A stretch of DNA of 64,000 bases from JAHZMA01 sp965205905 (GCA_965205905.1 CBDBHZ010000012.1:434001-498000); one strand, 5' to 3'. Numbered from the stretch's first letter, positions 26,064 through 36,182 are shown. Program-made: numbers and translations. The notes: a model not told the origin generated them from the letters alone.

Positions 26064-28028
26064 TTACACCAATCCGCTTGGCAAAATTTCGGCAAATTTT
26101 GGGATAATTGATTGTTGCCTTAATTGTTGCAAAGCGACATTTAAATCCAGTGTCTCTTGTTCTTTTTTACCTAAAAAGCGTAGAGTCACCTGATTATTTT
26201 CTGCTTCTTTTTTACCACAAATGATAAGAAGCGGTATCTTTTTTACAGAATGTTCGCGAATTTTATAATTGATTTTTTCAGAACGAAAATCGCTTTCAGC
26301 CCGCAAACCTGCTTTGGTAAATTCTTGTAGCACTTTCTCACCATATTCATCTAAATCATTGGTAATGGTGCAAATTTTAACTTGCGTAGGCGATAGCCAA
26401 AACGGCAAATGCCCCGCATGATGTTCAAGCAAAATTCCGATAAACCGTTCCATCGACCCCAAAATCGCCCGATGCAACATCACTGGCACTTGCTTTTCAC
26501 CATTGGCGTCTATGTAAGTTGCGCCCAACCGTTTTGGTAACACGAAATCAACTTGCCATGTGCCGCATTGCCATTCGCGCCCCAGAGTATCTTTCAGCAC
26601 AAACTCCAATTTAGGGCCATAAAACGCACCCTCGCCGGGGTTCATAACATAGGGCATATCAGCGGCATCAATCGCCTCTTTCAGCGATGCTTCAGCTTTA
26701 TCCCACACCTCATCTTCGCCCGCACGCACTTCAGGGCGGTCAGAAAATTTGATAGAAAAATCGCTAAACCCACAATCTTGATAGATTGATTTCAGCAAGG
26801 CACAGAATTTCTTGGTTTCAGCAATTACTTGTTCTTCAGTGCAGAAAATATGCCCATCATCTTGCGTGAATGCCCGCACCCGCATCAAACCATGCAACGC
26901 ACCCGATGCTTCATTGCGGTGTACTTGTCCAAATTCGGCAAGCCGTACGGGTAAATCCTTATATGAGGTGATATTTTGATTATAAACCTGCACATGGCAC
27001 GGGCAATTCATCGGTTTTAGCGCAAAAATCCGCTGTAACGCGTCATTATCAATCTCGTTTTCATTAACGGTGAACATATCATCGCCAAATTTTTCCCAAT
27101 GCCCTGATTGCTTCCACAGGCTGTTGCTCACCATTTGTGGGGTTTTCACCTCATCATAATCTTGATGCAACCGATTGCGAATATAGTTTTCTAGTATCCG
27201 ATACACCCGATAGCCATCACGATGCCAAAAGATAGACCCTGCCGCCTCTTCTTGGGTATGAAACAAAGCCATCTGCCGCCCTAATTTACGATGGTCGCGC
27301 TTTTCGGCTTCTTCTAAAAATGTAAGATAGGCGTTTAACTCTTTTTCATTGCGCCAGCAAGTGGCGTAAATCCTCTGTAATTGTGGATTATTTTGGTCGC
27401 CAAGCCAATATGCCCCCGAAACCCGCATCAGCTTAAACGCCTTGCCAAGCCTACCCGTAGATGGCATATGCGGCCCACGACATAAATCCAGCCAATCGCC
27501 CTGCCGATAGATAGAGATATCCTCGCCTTCAGGCAAGCGCATCACATGCTCCGCCTTAAACGTCTCGCCTTGCTTCTTAAAAAACGCCGCCGCTTCATCG
27601 CGTTGCCACACCTCACGCGTGAAAGGCTGATTCTGGTCGATAATCTCGCACATTTTCTTTTCAATCGCGGGAAAATCATCGGGGGTAAACGGAGTCTCGC
27701 GATAAAAATCGTAATATAAGCCGTTTTCAATTGAAGGTCCAAAGGTGATTTGCGTATTAGGAAAAAGGCTCTGCACTGCTTCTGCCAGCACATGCGCGCA
27801 ATCATGGCGCAAGATTTCTAGCGCATCATCATGCTCGCGATTGATAAATTCCAAGCGGCAATCCTTAGCAATCACCGTGCTTAAATCGCGTAACTCACCA
27901 TCAATCTTGGCAACCAATGTCGCCTTTGCCAGCGATGGCGCTATATTTTTGGCGATATCCAACGCGCTTGAATCTTTTTCAAATTCGCGAGTCGCACCAT
28001 CAGGCAATGTAATAACCACTTTACTCAT
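26064..28028 (-). CDS. thrS: threonyl-tRNA synthetase
   Basis: 654-residue class II synthetase. It has an N-terminal TGS domain (about residues 1-62), an editing/SAD domain with HDCAHVLAEAVQ (about 70-220), a catalytic core with the Zn-site region PMNCPCHVQVY, RLAEFGQVHRNEASGALHGL (motif 2) and VMLHRAILGSMERF (motif 3), and an anticodon-binding domain at the C-terminus. The ATG at 28028 is preferred over an adjacent GTG. The stop is 24 bases before the infC start, the thrS-infC order seen in many bacteria. It follows the glycosyltransferase genes closely. Confidence 0.98.
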   Translation of the reverse strand: MSKVVITLPDGATREFEKDSSALDIAKNIAPSLAKATLVAKIDGELRDLSTVIAKDCRLEFINREHDDALEILRHDCAHVLAEAVQSLFPNTQITFGPSIENGLYYDFYRETPFTPDDFPAIEKKMCEIIDQNQPFTREVWQRDEAAAFFKKQGETFKAEHVMRLPEGEDISIYRQGDWLDLCRGPHMPSTGRLGKAFKLMRVSGAYWLGDQNNPQLQRIYATCWRNEKELNAYLTFLEEAEKRDHRKLGRQMALFHTQEEAAGSIFWHRDGYRVYRILENYIRNRLHQDYDEVKTPQMVSNSLWKQSGHWEKFGDDMFTVNENEIDNDALQRIFALKPMNCPCHVQVYNQNITSYKDLPVRLAEFGQVHRNEASGALHGLMRVRAFTQDDGHIFCTEEQVIAETKKFCALLKSIYQDCGFSDFSIKFSDRPEVRAGEDEVWDKAEASLKEAIDAADMPYVMNPGEGAFYGPKLEFVLKDTLGREWQCGTWQVDFVLPKRLGATYIDANGEKQVPVMLHRAILGSMERFIGILLEHHAGHLPFWLSPTQVKICTITNDLDEYGEKVLQEFTKAGLRAESDFRSEKINYKIREHSVKKIPLLIICGKKEAENNQVTLRFLGKKEQETLDLNVALQQLRQQSIIPKFAEILPSGLV

Positions 28029-28034
28029 CACAGG

Positions 28035-29006
28035 TTACGTTAACACCCTACTTTGCGTTAATTGTTGCCTCACCATATCTACCGTTAATTCTTCTGTTGT
28101 CAAATCTTTCACCTGCAAAAATAAACAATGCTGATAAGGGGGCTTGCATAAATCTGGATTGTTCCTACCTGCAAACAGCACCAAACATTTTGTGCCCATC
28201 TGCGCGATAAGATGCATCGCACCCGTATCGTTTCCTATCCCATAATACGCATTTTTTGCCAAGACTGCAATATCTTGCAAGCTAGTTTTACCCACCAGAT
28301 TGCATATTTTCGGAGATAATTGCATTATTTTTTCAGCAATCTGTTGTTCTGCGCCTGCTCCAATCAAAACTGGAGTGATTTTTGCCGCCAATAATATATC
28401 GGCAATTTTTGCATAATTCTCTATTTTCCAGCATTTTTCAGGGTGCTTCGGCGATGCACCTGCCACCAGTAATACATATTTTTTACTTTTTTTAAGCGGT
28501 GATAATATCTTTTGCGGTAATTGCCTCACCCACGCATTATCAGTGCCGAATTGATAGGGAATATCCAACCCATTCAGTAAGAGTTGATGACGCTGATGGG
28601 GCTTTAAGCTTTCTAAAAAAACGCGATTATATGAAATCGGCGCATATTTTGCCACCCCAGCCCATAATGGTGGGTATGGATAACAAAAATAATAATAATT
28701 TGCCGTACGTGCAACGCATTGCAAATCAATCACTTGGTCATATTTGCCCTTGATGATTTTGCGTAATTTTAGTATCTCACCCAAGCGGTGATAGCCAAAA
28801 CGCTGATGTGGAATAATATTATTGAATATTGGTAATTTGCCTATCTTCAATTTACCTAATGTTAGTTTACTGGTAAAATCAACAAATAAAGGCGCGGTAA
28901 GCAAATCAATCTGTGCATCAGGATAATGCCGCCGCACCGATTGAAAGGCAGGAATCGCCTGCACCACATCGCCAAACGCGCTCAATTTAATAATAAGAAT
29001 ACGCAT
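28035..29006 (-). CDS. glycosyltransferase family 9 (heptosyltransferase-like)
   Basis: 323-residue protein with the ADP-heptose:LPS heptosyltransferase fold. The N-terminal IIKLSAFGDVVQAIPAF matches the family start motif, and the C-terminal half has VLLVAGASPKHPEKCWK and GNDTGAMHLIAQMG, the nucleotide-sugar binding signature. It probably adds heptose to LPS inner core, though the acceptor cannot be read from sequence. It sits 9 bases downstream of a GT4 gene and 6 bases before thrS, so co-transcription with thrS is likely. Confidence 0.88.
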   Translation of the reverse strand: MRILIIKLSAFGDVVQAIPAFQSVRRHYPDAQIDLLTAPLFVDFTSKLTLGKLKIGKLPIFNNIIPHQRFGYHRLGEILKLRKIIKGKYDQVIDLQCVARTANYYYFCYPYPPLWAGVAKYAPISYNRVFLESLKPHQRHQLLLNGLDIPYQFGTDNAWVRQLPQKILSPLKKSKKYVLLVAGASPKHPEKCWKIENYAKIADILLAAKITPVLIGAGAEQQIAEKIMQLSPKICNLVGKTSLQDIAVLAKNAYYGIGNDTGAMHLIAQMGTKCLVLFAGRNNPDLCKPPYQHCLFLQVKDLTTEELTVDMVRQQLTQSRVLT

Positions 29007-29015
29007 CTTATAACA

Positions 29016-30200
29016 TTAAGATGAGGTAAGATGCGGAAAGCCAATAAGCTCAGGATTAGGCGATGAAGCTTCCAACAATTCACGATACACATCCATATAG
29101 CGCTCACACATCAAATCATTGGTGAATTGGCTGCGCGTATGCTGCATTGCATTTTTGCTCAATGCCTCGCGCTCACTCTCAGAAAAATTCATCACTCTAT
29201 CAATCGTTTCGGCTAAATTTTGATGATTGCCTGCCTCAACAATAAAGCCCGTCTTGCCTTCAAGCACCGATTCTGCCATACCGCCTGCATCTGATACAAT
29301 CACTGGCTTGCCGATGGCTTGGGCTTCAATCGCCACCGTGCCGCCCGGTTCAGGCCACGTAGAAGGCACCACCACCAAATCACAGATTCGGTATGCGGCA
29401 GGCATATCACGGCATAAGCCCGTAAATTGCACTTGATTGCCAACATCATTCTCTTCTATCAATTCATCTAGCATTTTTTTGACACGCGGACGATTCTGGT
29501 AATTGCCAACCAGCAAATAGCGAATATCTTTACGCCCTTGCTTAATCGCCTTAATCAGCACATCATGCCCTTTGGTGCGGCTGATACGCCCCGGAAGCAT
29601 CACAATCGGGGCATCTTCTGGAATATCCCATTCTTCTAATAGTTTCACCATTCTATATTGCGATACATTTTCAGCATCGTAGGTTTCCATCTGCACGCCT
29701 AGCGGAATATTACGAATATTGGCAGGGTCAGTGCCCAAATCACGCAAATGTTGATTGATAAATTTACTGACCGCAATCACTCTATCGCCCATGCCAACAA
29801 TGCGTGAATATCTTATTTTCAAAGCATTTTGCAGATTAAAATAGCCATGACAGGTATTCATAAAGGCAATATCAGTGTTTTTTGTTGCCTTATAAGCCAG
29901 CCATGCAGGCAGGCGCGAATGGGCATGAATCAGTGATATATCATGCTTTTCCATCAGGTTACGCAATTTTTTGGCACGACTATTAATCGTGAACATATTT
30001 TTTTTATGCACAGGCATTTCAATATGCTCAACCCCAGCACGCTTTAATTCGCGCACCATCGGGCCGCCATTTGAAACCACATACGAGCGATAGCCCATCT
30101 GTTGCGCTTTAATCGCCACCGATATTACCACACGTTCCGTGCCACCCGTTTCAAGTGCGGGTAATATTTGCATTATGCCCTTACTGTTTGCTATAGTCAT
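29016..30200 (-). CDS. glycosyltransferase family 4
   Basis: 394-residue GT-B enzyme. The N-terminal domain opens with ILPALETGGTERVVISVA, typical of sugar-donor GT4 enzymes. The C-terminal domain has VMLPGRISRTKGHDVLIKA, LVGNYQNRP and the E-x7-E-like motif EPGGTVAIEAQAIGKPVIVS. Probably acts in LPS or other surface glycan synthesis together with the adjacent GT9 enzyme. Donor and acceptor are unknown. It is divergent from the hydrolase at 30264. Confidence 0.9.
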   Translation of the reverse strand: MTIANSKGIMQILPALETGGTERVVISVAIKAQQMGYRSYVVSNGGPMVRELKRAGVEHIEMPVHKKNMFTINSRAKKLRNLMEKHDISLIHAHSRLPAWLAYKATKNTDIAFMNTCHGYFNLQNALKIRYSRIVGMGDRVIAVSKFINQHLRDLGTDPANIRNIPLGVQMETYDAENVSQYRMVKLLEEWDIPEDAPIVMLPGRISRTKGHDVLIKAIKQGRKDIRYLLVGNYQNRPRVKKMLDELIEENDVGNQVQFTGLCRDMPAAYRICDLVVVPSTWPEPGGTVAIEAQAIGKPVIVSDAGGMAESVLEGKTGFIVEAGNHQNLAETIDRVMNFSESEREALSKNAMQHTRSQFTNDLMCERYMDVYRELLEASSPNPELIGFPHLTSS

Positions 30201-30263
30201 AAATAGTAATCCAAATTAATAACATTGTTTTTATAAACAATCAGCTAGGGTAAGTAAAGCATT

Positions 30264-31043
30264 ATGACAAATAACACACAAGCGACTCGCAAAATTGAAT
30301 CCGTAACCCGCGGGGGTGAGATGCTGAATTATCTGCGTGTTGAGGGTGATGGCGCTGAAAATCTGCCTGAGATTTTTTATCTATGCGGGTTTTACTCAAA
30401 CATTAAAGGCAGTAAGATTCAACATCTGATAAAGTGGGCGCAAAAAAATAACCGCGCTTTAACCTGTTTTGACTATCGCGGGCATGGTGAATCGGATGGC
30501 GATTTCAGCAAAAGCTATTTCACGCAATGGTTTAACGATACATTACAGATTTTTGAAACATTTACCAAAGGCAAGCAAATTGTTATCGGCTCTTCTATGG
30601 GGGGCTGGATGGCGATGCGATTGTTGCAGCAGAAAAAGTTTCAGGCACGCTTTCAAGCCTCAATATTACTAGCACCTGCGCCCGATTTTATGACTGAATT
30701 ATTTGATGATGAGATGCGAGCGCGCCTTAGGCAAGAAAAGCAAGTCTGCCCACTCACTGACGCTGATGATGATTACGACCCCAATTATGTGTTCACCGAA
30801 TTGATGCTAGATGACGCACCGAATCTGGCGGTATTAAATCAGAAGGTGAAAGCACCCTGCCCGATTCATGTGTTGCAAGGCGATGTGGATACGATTGTGC
30901 CGCCCCAACATGGCAGGCTGGCTTTTGATAATTTTACCGATAATAATGGTGAGTTTCACTTAATTACCGATGGCGACCATAGTTTGAGTCGGCGGCAGGA
31001 TTTAGAATTATTAACGCAAATGATTGAAAGCTTGTCAGGATAA
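30264..31043 (+). CDS. alpha/beta hydrolase
   Basis: 259-residue serine hydrolase. The nucleophile elbow is VIGSSMGGW (Ser near residue 114), preceded by the strand-turn FDYRGHGESDG; the acid and base are plausibly the Asp in LQGDVDTIVPP and the His in TDGDHSLSR. It resembles ABHD10-type esterases in size and motif order. No signal peptide, so cytoplasmic. Its stop overlaps the ppx start by one base (TAATG), suggesting coupling with ppx and rlmE. Substrate unknown. Confidence 0.85.
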   Translation: MTNNTQATRKIESVTRGGEMLNYLRVEGDGAENLPEIFYLCGFYSNIKGSKIQHLIKWAQKNNRALTCFDYRGHGESDGDFSKSYFTQWFNDTLQIFETFTKGKQIVIGSSMGGWMAMRLLQQKKFQARFQASILLAPAPDFMTELFDDEMRARLRQEKQVCPLTDADDDYDPNYVFTELMLDDAPNLAVLNQKVKAPCPIHVLQGDVDTIVPPQHGRLAFDNFTDNNGEFHLITDGDHSLSRRQDLELLTQMIESLSG

Positions 31044-32011
31044 TGTCACATTATGCCGCATTAGATATTGGCACCAATAATTGCCGCCTATTAATTGCCG
31101 AGGCGAGTAATGATGCCAATGCCAATAGCACGGATTTCACCATTTTAGATTCCTACGCCGATGCGGTTTTATTAGGCGATGCACTCTATGAAACTGGCAT
31201 GATTAGCGCCGAAGCCATGCTTCGTTGCATTGATGTGTTGAAAATCTGTGCTGAAAAAATCCGTGAATACCCCGCTATCAAAACCCGCGCCGTTGCCACT
31301 GCCACCTGCCGCACTGCTAGCAATGGCAAGGATTTTATTGAACAAGCCAATGAAGAGACGGGCTTGAATATCAGCATTATTTCGCAAGAAGAAGAATCGC
31401 GCCTTGCCTGTATCAGCTGTCAGTCGTTGGTGAATCCTAAAAGCGATTATTGCATTATTTTTGAAATTGGCGGTGGCTCGATTCAGTTAAGCTGGGTCGA
31501 TACCAAAAATGGCAATTATCAGCCATTGGGGCATACGTCACTGCCGATTGGGATTTTGATTGCCGCCTCGCGCTTTGGCTATGAAATAGTTGATGAATCT
31601 ATCTATCAGCAAATCGATTTGATTTGTCGCCCTTATTTGAATGAATTTACCGCTAGCCATGATATTGATAAGCATATTATGCAAAGCAATGTGCAAATCA
31701 TCTCCGCCTCTGGCACGCCTGTAACGCTTGCCTGCCTGTTGTTACAAATGAATCGCTATATCCGCTATAAGATTGATGGCAAACGGTTTTTAACTGCTGA
31801 TATTATTAATGTAGCGCAAATGTTACGAATGCAAACCATGAAGCAAAGACGCAGATATAGCGTGATAGGCGAAGAACGCATGAAATTGGCGGGTATGGGC
31901 GCGGTGTTGAGCGAAATTATTTTACGAAAATGGCAAATTCCGCATATTTATATTGCCGACCGTGGACAGCGCGAAGGCATTTTGCGCGATATGCTAGGAC
32001 AGGATAAATAA
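31043..32011 (+). CDS. ppx: Ppx/GppA family phosphatase
   Basis: 322-residue exopolyphosphatase/guanosine pentaphosphatase-type protein. It shows the actin-fold phosphate motifs YAALDIGTNNCRLLIAE near the N-terminus and FEIGGGSIQLSW near residue 140, plus VATATCRTASNG and SQEEESRLA. It lacks the C-terminal HD-like extension of E. coli Ppx/GppA (about 500 residues), as is common in alphaproteobacteria. Whether polyphosphate or pppGpp is the substrate cannot be told. It is translationally overlapped by rlmE (TAATG). Confidence 0.9.
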   Translation: MSHYAALDIGTNNCRLLIAEASNDANANSTDFTILDSYADAVLLGDALYETGMISAEAMLRCIDVLKICAEKIREYPAIKTRAVATATCRTASNGKDFIEQANEETGLNISIISQEEESRLACISCQSLVNPKSDYCIIFEIGGGSIQLSWVDTKNGNYQPLGHTSLPIGILIAASRFGYEIVDESIYQQIDLICRPYLNEFTASHDIDKHIMQSNVQIISASGTPVTLACLLLQMNRYIRYKIDGKRFLTADIINVAQMLRMQTMKQRRRYSVIGEERMKLAGMGAVLSEIILRKWQIPHIYIADRGQREGILRDMLGQDK

Positions 32012-32778
32012 TGGCAAAATTAGTGGCAGGCTTTGATAAAAGCAAAGGGGGGAGTAAACGTGGCGGTAGTAAAGGCGGTAAAAAATCCGACAAAGCCTCT
32101 GATAAAGCGCAATCGATTGTGCCAATAAACCATCGCGCTGAAGCGGTCAGAATCAAGACTGCCGCAGGGCGTAAAATCGCCTCTACCCGATGGCTAACGC
32201 GCCATTTTAACGACCCTTATGTGCAAGAAGCGCAAAAATTAGGCTATCGTTCGCGCGCTGCTTTCAAATTGCTAGAATTAGAAGAGCGAATCAATCTGAT
32301 ATCGCAGGCGAAATTTATCATCGATTTGGGTGCTGCCCCCGGTGGTTGGTTGCAAATTATCCGCACTATCAATCCACATTGCTTGCTTATCGGTTGTGAT
32401 TTACTGCCGATTGACCCGATGCCCGATGTGATTTTTATCGAAGGCGATTTTACCGATGCCAAGATTCAAGCGCAGATTCTTTCCCATAGCAACGGACAGA
32501 AACCTGATTTGATTTTAAGCGATATGTCGCCTAATTTAACGGGGCATAAAAGTACTGATTTTGCAAAAATTGCACTGTTACTTGAGCATACATGGCAATT
32601 TACAGAAAAAAATCTTATCAAGGGCGGACATTTTATCTGTAAAACCCGTGCCAGCGGTATGGAGACTGATTTGCTGAAAGAAATTAAAGCGCATTTCAAG
32701 CTAACCCGTCATATTAAGCCCAAAGCCAGCCGTAAAGAAACAGGCGAGTTTTACTTGGTTTCCATCACTGCTTTATAA
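32011..32778 (+). CDS. rlmE: 23S rRNA (uridine 2552-2'-O)-methyltransferase RlmE
   Basis: 255-residue FtsJ/RrmJ-type methyltransferase. SAM motif I is IDLGAAPGGWLQII, preceded by the conserved GYRSRAAFKLLEL, and followed by LSDMSPNLTGH and GGHFICKTRASG, giving a K-D-K-E catalytic set. An extra 35-residue Gly/Lys/Ser-rich N-terminus (GGSKRGGSKGGKK) may be a basic RNA-binding tail. It forms a ppx-rlmE pair typical of alphaproteobacteria. The 3' end overlaps the convergent mutY by 28 bases. Confidence 0.95.
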   Translation: MAKLVAGFDKSKGGSKRGGSKGGKKSDKASDKAQSIVPINHRAEAVRIKTAAGRKIASTRWLTRHFNDPYVQEAQKLGYRSRAAFKLLELEERINLISQAKFIIDLGAAPGGWLQIIRTINPHCLLIGCDLLPIDPMPDVIFIEGDFTDAKIQAQILSHSNGQKPDLILSDMSPNLTGHKSTDFAKIALLLEHTWQFTEKNLIKGGHFICKTRASGMETDLLKEIKAHFKLTRHIKPKASRKETGEFYLVSITAL

Positions 32779-33857
32779 ATTTTCAGCATCAATTTTGGCA
32801 AGGGCATATCGGTGATTTTATCGGGAGCGTGCCAAGCATAATCGGGCGGTAAATTGGTATTTTCGGTATCGCACTCGCCAATGCAAACAAAAGCAGTGAG
32901 CCTAATATGGGTGAAAATATGCGATATAGGCTTTATCGGCAATATTTGCGGGTTGCGAATCGTGATTGGCAGTAACTGCATCGCATCACGCGCCAGTTTC
33001 AAGGCATTATCTTTGTTATCGCTATCGCTTATATCGTGAAATGCACTGAGTGGAAAGCCAGTCATACCGCCTAGCAAGCCTTTACTGGCGCGCTTATGCA
33101 ACAATATCTGCCCATCAGGATTCTGAATCCACAACGCAGTGCAATATTGTTTTTTAGGGATAATTTTTGGCTTCATCATTGGCAATGTTTCCGCAATATC
33201 TTGCCCCTTACAAGTGAAGCGAATCGGACATTGCTTGCATTTTGGCTTTTTAGGCGTGCAAATTAGCGAGCCTAATTCCATCAGCGCCTGCACCATATCG
33301 CCATTGATGGTGGCAGGGTATGGGGTGTTGCTTGCATCTGTATCATCAGGCATGTAGGGCGCAAGCAATATGGCATAGTCTTTATCGGGCTGTATCTGTT
33401 GCACCTTAAATAAACGCGCACAAACGCGCCTGATATTACCATCAACCGCAACCGCTGGCTTGTTAAAAGCAATAGACGCAATGGCGGCAGCGGTATAATC
33501 GCCAATGCCACGCAATTTTTTTAACTCTGATTCTGTTTGCGGAATTTTGCCATCATAATGAGTGATAATTTCTTGTGCCGACGCATGTAAATTGCGCGCC
33601 CGTGCGTAATAGCCTAAACCGCGCCACTCATATAAAATTTCTTGTAAATCCGACTGTGCCAGCGATGGCAAATCTCGCCATTTTTCAGTGAAACGGATAA
33701 AATAATCACGCACCGTCGCGCTTGTGGTTTGCTGCAACATGATTTCGGATATAAAAACATGATAGGGGTTGCTAGGCTTGCCAACCGAAGCCCGCCACAC
33801 AAAATCACGGCGATTCTGGTAAAACCATGTGAGGAGATTTGACGCAAATTTTTGCAT
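32751..33857 (-). CDS. mutY: A/G-specific adenine DNA glycosylase MutY
   Basis: 368-residue base-excision repair enzyme removing A opposite 8-oxoG. Catalytic Glu in SEIMLQQTT, helix-hairpin-helix LKKLRGIGDYTAAAIA with catalytic Asp in AVDGNIRRV, and the [4Fe-4S] loop C-x6-C-x2-C-x5-C in CTPKKPKCKQCPIRFTC. The C-terminal 135 residues are the NUDIX-like 8-oxoG recognition domain. No clear Shine-Dalgarno. Divergent from the DUF721 gene with a 27-base gap. Confidence 0.96.
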   Translation of the reverse strand: MQKFASNLLTWFYQNRRDFVWRASVGKPSNPYHVFISEIMLQQTTSATVRDYFIRFTEKWRDLPSLAQSDLQEILYEWRGLGYYARARNLHASAQEIITHYDGKIPQTESELKKLRGIGDYTAAAIASIAFNKPAVAVDGNIRRVCARLFKVQQIQPDKDYAILLAPYMPDDTDASNTPYPATINGDMVQALMELGSLICTPKKPKCKQCPIRFTCKGQDIAETLPMMKPKIIPKKQYCTALWIQNPDGQILLHKRASKGLLGGMTGFPLSAFHDISDSDNKDNALKLARDAMQLLPITIRNPQILPIKPISHIFTHIRLTAFVCIGECDTENTNLPPDYAWHAPDKITDMPLPKLMLKIYKAVMETK

Positions 33858-33884
33858 TTTTATTTTTTATGCCTATAATATATC

Positions 33885-34193
33885 ATGCTGAAACATATCT
33901 CATATAGCCTTATGCCTAACATTAAAAAATTAGGTGGTGATAAAAAACACCGATTGCTGATTACCCATTGGCAAGATTTTGTTGGTGATGAGTATAGCGC
34001 ATCTTGTCAGCTTGATAAAATCACTTTTTTCAAAAAGCAAAATCAACGTTGCCTTACCATATTGGCTGATAGAAGCTGTGCCACCGAGTTAGAGTATCAC
34101 CGCGATGATATTATGACGCGGATTAACGAATTTTTGGGTGAAGATTACATCACCCAAATTCGTATTAAGCAGGGATTTATCGAGAAGGATTAA
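33885..34193 (+). CDS. DUF721 / DciA-like protein
   Basis: 102-residue small basic protein resembling the DUF721 family. Characteristic are the N-terminal helix, a WQDFVGDEYSASCQLDKITF core, LTILADRSCATELEY, and the closing ITQIRIKQG. DUF721 contains DciA, the helicase-loading partner of DnaB in bacteria that lack DnaC or DnaI; the adjacency to mutY is also seen elsewhere in alphaproteobacteria. Role in DnaB loading is inferred. An internal ATG at 33912 is an alternative start. Confidence 0.78.
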   Translation: MLKHISYSLMPNIKKLGGDKKHRLLITHWQDFVGDEYSASCQLDKITFFKKQNQRCLTILADRSCATELEYHRDDIMTRINEFLGEDYITQIRIKQGFIEKD

Positions 34194-34202
34194 TTGCTTG
34201 AA

Positions 34203-36161
34203 TTAGCCCAATATCCGCCATAACAGACCTTTTTTCTTCTGTCCACCGCTTGCTGACGCTCTATTTGCGCCACCACGCGAGTTTCTACCTGAAGACGACC
34301 GCCCGCCACTATCACTATTACGACCAGAATCACGATTATTTCCACCGCCACGTTGCCGTCCGTGATTATCATTCGCTGTATCGCGCCCATCATCATCAGA
34401 ATCTCGGTCTCTATCTCTGTCACGGTCTCTATCGCGATAATTTCGACCGCCACGACTGCTACCACGTGATTTTCTAGAAAGTTTAGGCTTAACCGCATCA
34501 TAATTATTGAATAATTCATCATGATTATCAGCTGATAATTCTACAATTTCGCCATCCTCTATAACCGATGTCGCATATAATTTTAAGCCTGCTATCGGTA
34601 GTGATTGGTCTGGCTCAATCATGATGCTCAACTGATTCGCGGTTTCAATTTCCTGCAAATTTTGCCGTTTAATATTAAAAATATAAATCGCCGCCTCTAA
34701 TGATACTGACGCCATCATCACCGCGACTTTGCCTTTGCCCTTGATTGCCTCTTCTTCAAGATTCCGCATTATCATCAAAGCAGTGGCATCAATGCCGAGC
34801 ACTTTGCCCGTGCCATAGCAATGGGCGCATGGATTGCTGGTAACTTCAGTAATTGATGGATTTAACCGTTGCCGTGTCATCTCTAACAGACCAAGCGAGC
34901 TGATACGGTTAATATGCATTCTTGCCCTATCCTTATGCAAAGCATCTTTAAAATGACGCTCTAAGCCATGAATATTGCGCCTATCTTCCATATCAATGAA
35001 ATCAATCACAATCAGCCCCGATAAATCACGCAACCTTAATTGCCGCGCCACCTCAACTGCTGCTTCCATATTGGTATTAAAGGCAGTATCCTCAATGTTT
35101 CGCTCTTGGGTTGCCCGCCCCGAATTGACGTCAATCGATACCATCGCTTCGGTTTGTTCAATCACGATATAACCGCCCGCTGGTAAATAGACATTAGGGC
35201 TGTAAATGCTGGCAATCAATGCTTCCACATCATATTTTTGAAAAATCGGCATCACTTCTTTATCGCCATAAGCGGTAATACGCTTAACGTGAGTCGGCAC
35301 CAAATGCTTCATATATTCGCGCGTTTTTTGAACGGCATCATCACCTGAAACAATAATTTTTTCGGTTTCTTTGTCGTAAATATCGCGGATACTATGCCAT
35401 AATAAAGTAGCATCTTCATTCACCAAAGATGGTGCTTGCGAATCGATGGTGGTTTGCCGAATATTATCCCATAATGTGCTTAAATAGCCATAATCGCGCT
35501 TGATTTCAGCCTTTGTGCGCCCTGCACCCGCAGTGCGTAAAATCAGTGCCATCGAATCAGGCACATCCAGACTATCAACAACTTCTTTCAAACGGTCGCG
35601 GTCGGCATCATCACTGATTCTGCGCGAAATACCACCGCCCTTGCCACTATTGGGCATCAACACGCAATAGCGCCCGGCAAGCGAGATAAAGGTGGTCATT
35701 GCCGCGCCCTTATTGCCACGCTCTTCTTTTACTGCCTGCACCAGCATCACCTGCCCGCGCTTAATCACTTCTTGAATTTTATAGCGATGCTTTAGCCGAA
35801 AGCGTTTTGCCCCTAGCGCTGCCGCCAAATCAAAATCGCCTGTGGCGCCATCAGCCACATCGTCTAAATCTTCATCTTTGCCAACACTATTAAGCAATTC
35901 CTTACGGTCATTGACTGGGATTTTATAGTAATCTGGGTGAATATCGCTAAAGCCCAAAAAACCATCGCGATTGCCACCATAATCGACAAAAGCTGCCTGT
36001 AAAGATGGCTCTACACGGATGACTTTGGCAAGGTAAATATTGCCTTTGAGGGCTAATTTATTACTGATTTCATGTTGATATTCTACAAGTTCGCCATTTT
36101 CCACAACAGCAACTCGGGTTTCCTCCGAATGAGAGGCATCGATTAACATTTGTTTTGACAT
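34203..36161 (-). CDS. rne: ribonuclease E/G
   Basis: 652-residue endoribonuclease. An S1 domain (about residues 35-125) is followed by the catalytic domain with both metal-binding aspartates (SIDVNSGRAT and VIDFIDMEDRRN) and the zinc-link PCAHCYGTG. After about residue 555 a low-complexity Arg/Gly/Asp/Ser-rich tail (alternating RD, RGG) replaces the long scaffold of E. coli RNase E. An acidic insert near residue 100 interrupts the S1 region, as in other alphaproteobacterial RNase E. GGAG lies 8 bases before the ATG. Confidence 0.93.
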   Translation of the reverse strand: MSKQMLIDASHSEETRVAVVENGELVEYQHEISNKLALKGNIYLAKVIRVEPSLQAAFVDYGGNRDGFLGFSDIHPDYYKIPVNDRKELLNSVGKDEDLDDVADGATGDFDLAAALGAKRFRLKHRYKIQEVIKRGQVMLVQAVKEERGNKGAAMTTFISLAGRYCVLMPNSGKGGGISRRISDDADRDRLKEVVDSLDVPDSMALILRTAGAGRTKAEIKRDYGYLSTLWDNIRQTTIDSQAPSLVNEDATLLWHSIRDIYDKETEKIIVSGDDAVQKTREYMKHLVPTHVKRITAYGDKEVMPIFQKYDVEALIASIYSPNVYLPAGGYIVIEQTEAMVSIDVNSGRATQERNIEDTAFNTNMEAAVEVARQLRLRDLSGLIVIDFIDMEDRRNIHGLERHFKDALHKDRARMHINRISSLGLLEMTRQRLNPSITEVTSNPCAHCYGTGKVLGIDATALMIMRNLEEEAIKGKGKVAVMMASVSLEAAIYIFNIKRQNLQEIETANQLSIMIEPDQSLPIAGLKLYATSVIEDGEIVELSADNHDELFNNYDAVKPKLSRKSRGSSRGGRNYRDRDRDRDRDRDSDDDGRDTANDNHGRQRGGGNNRDSGRNSDSGGRSSSGRNSRGGANRASASGGQKKKGLLWRILG

Positions 36162-36182
36162 TACAAGAACTCCACTGTAATA

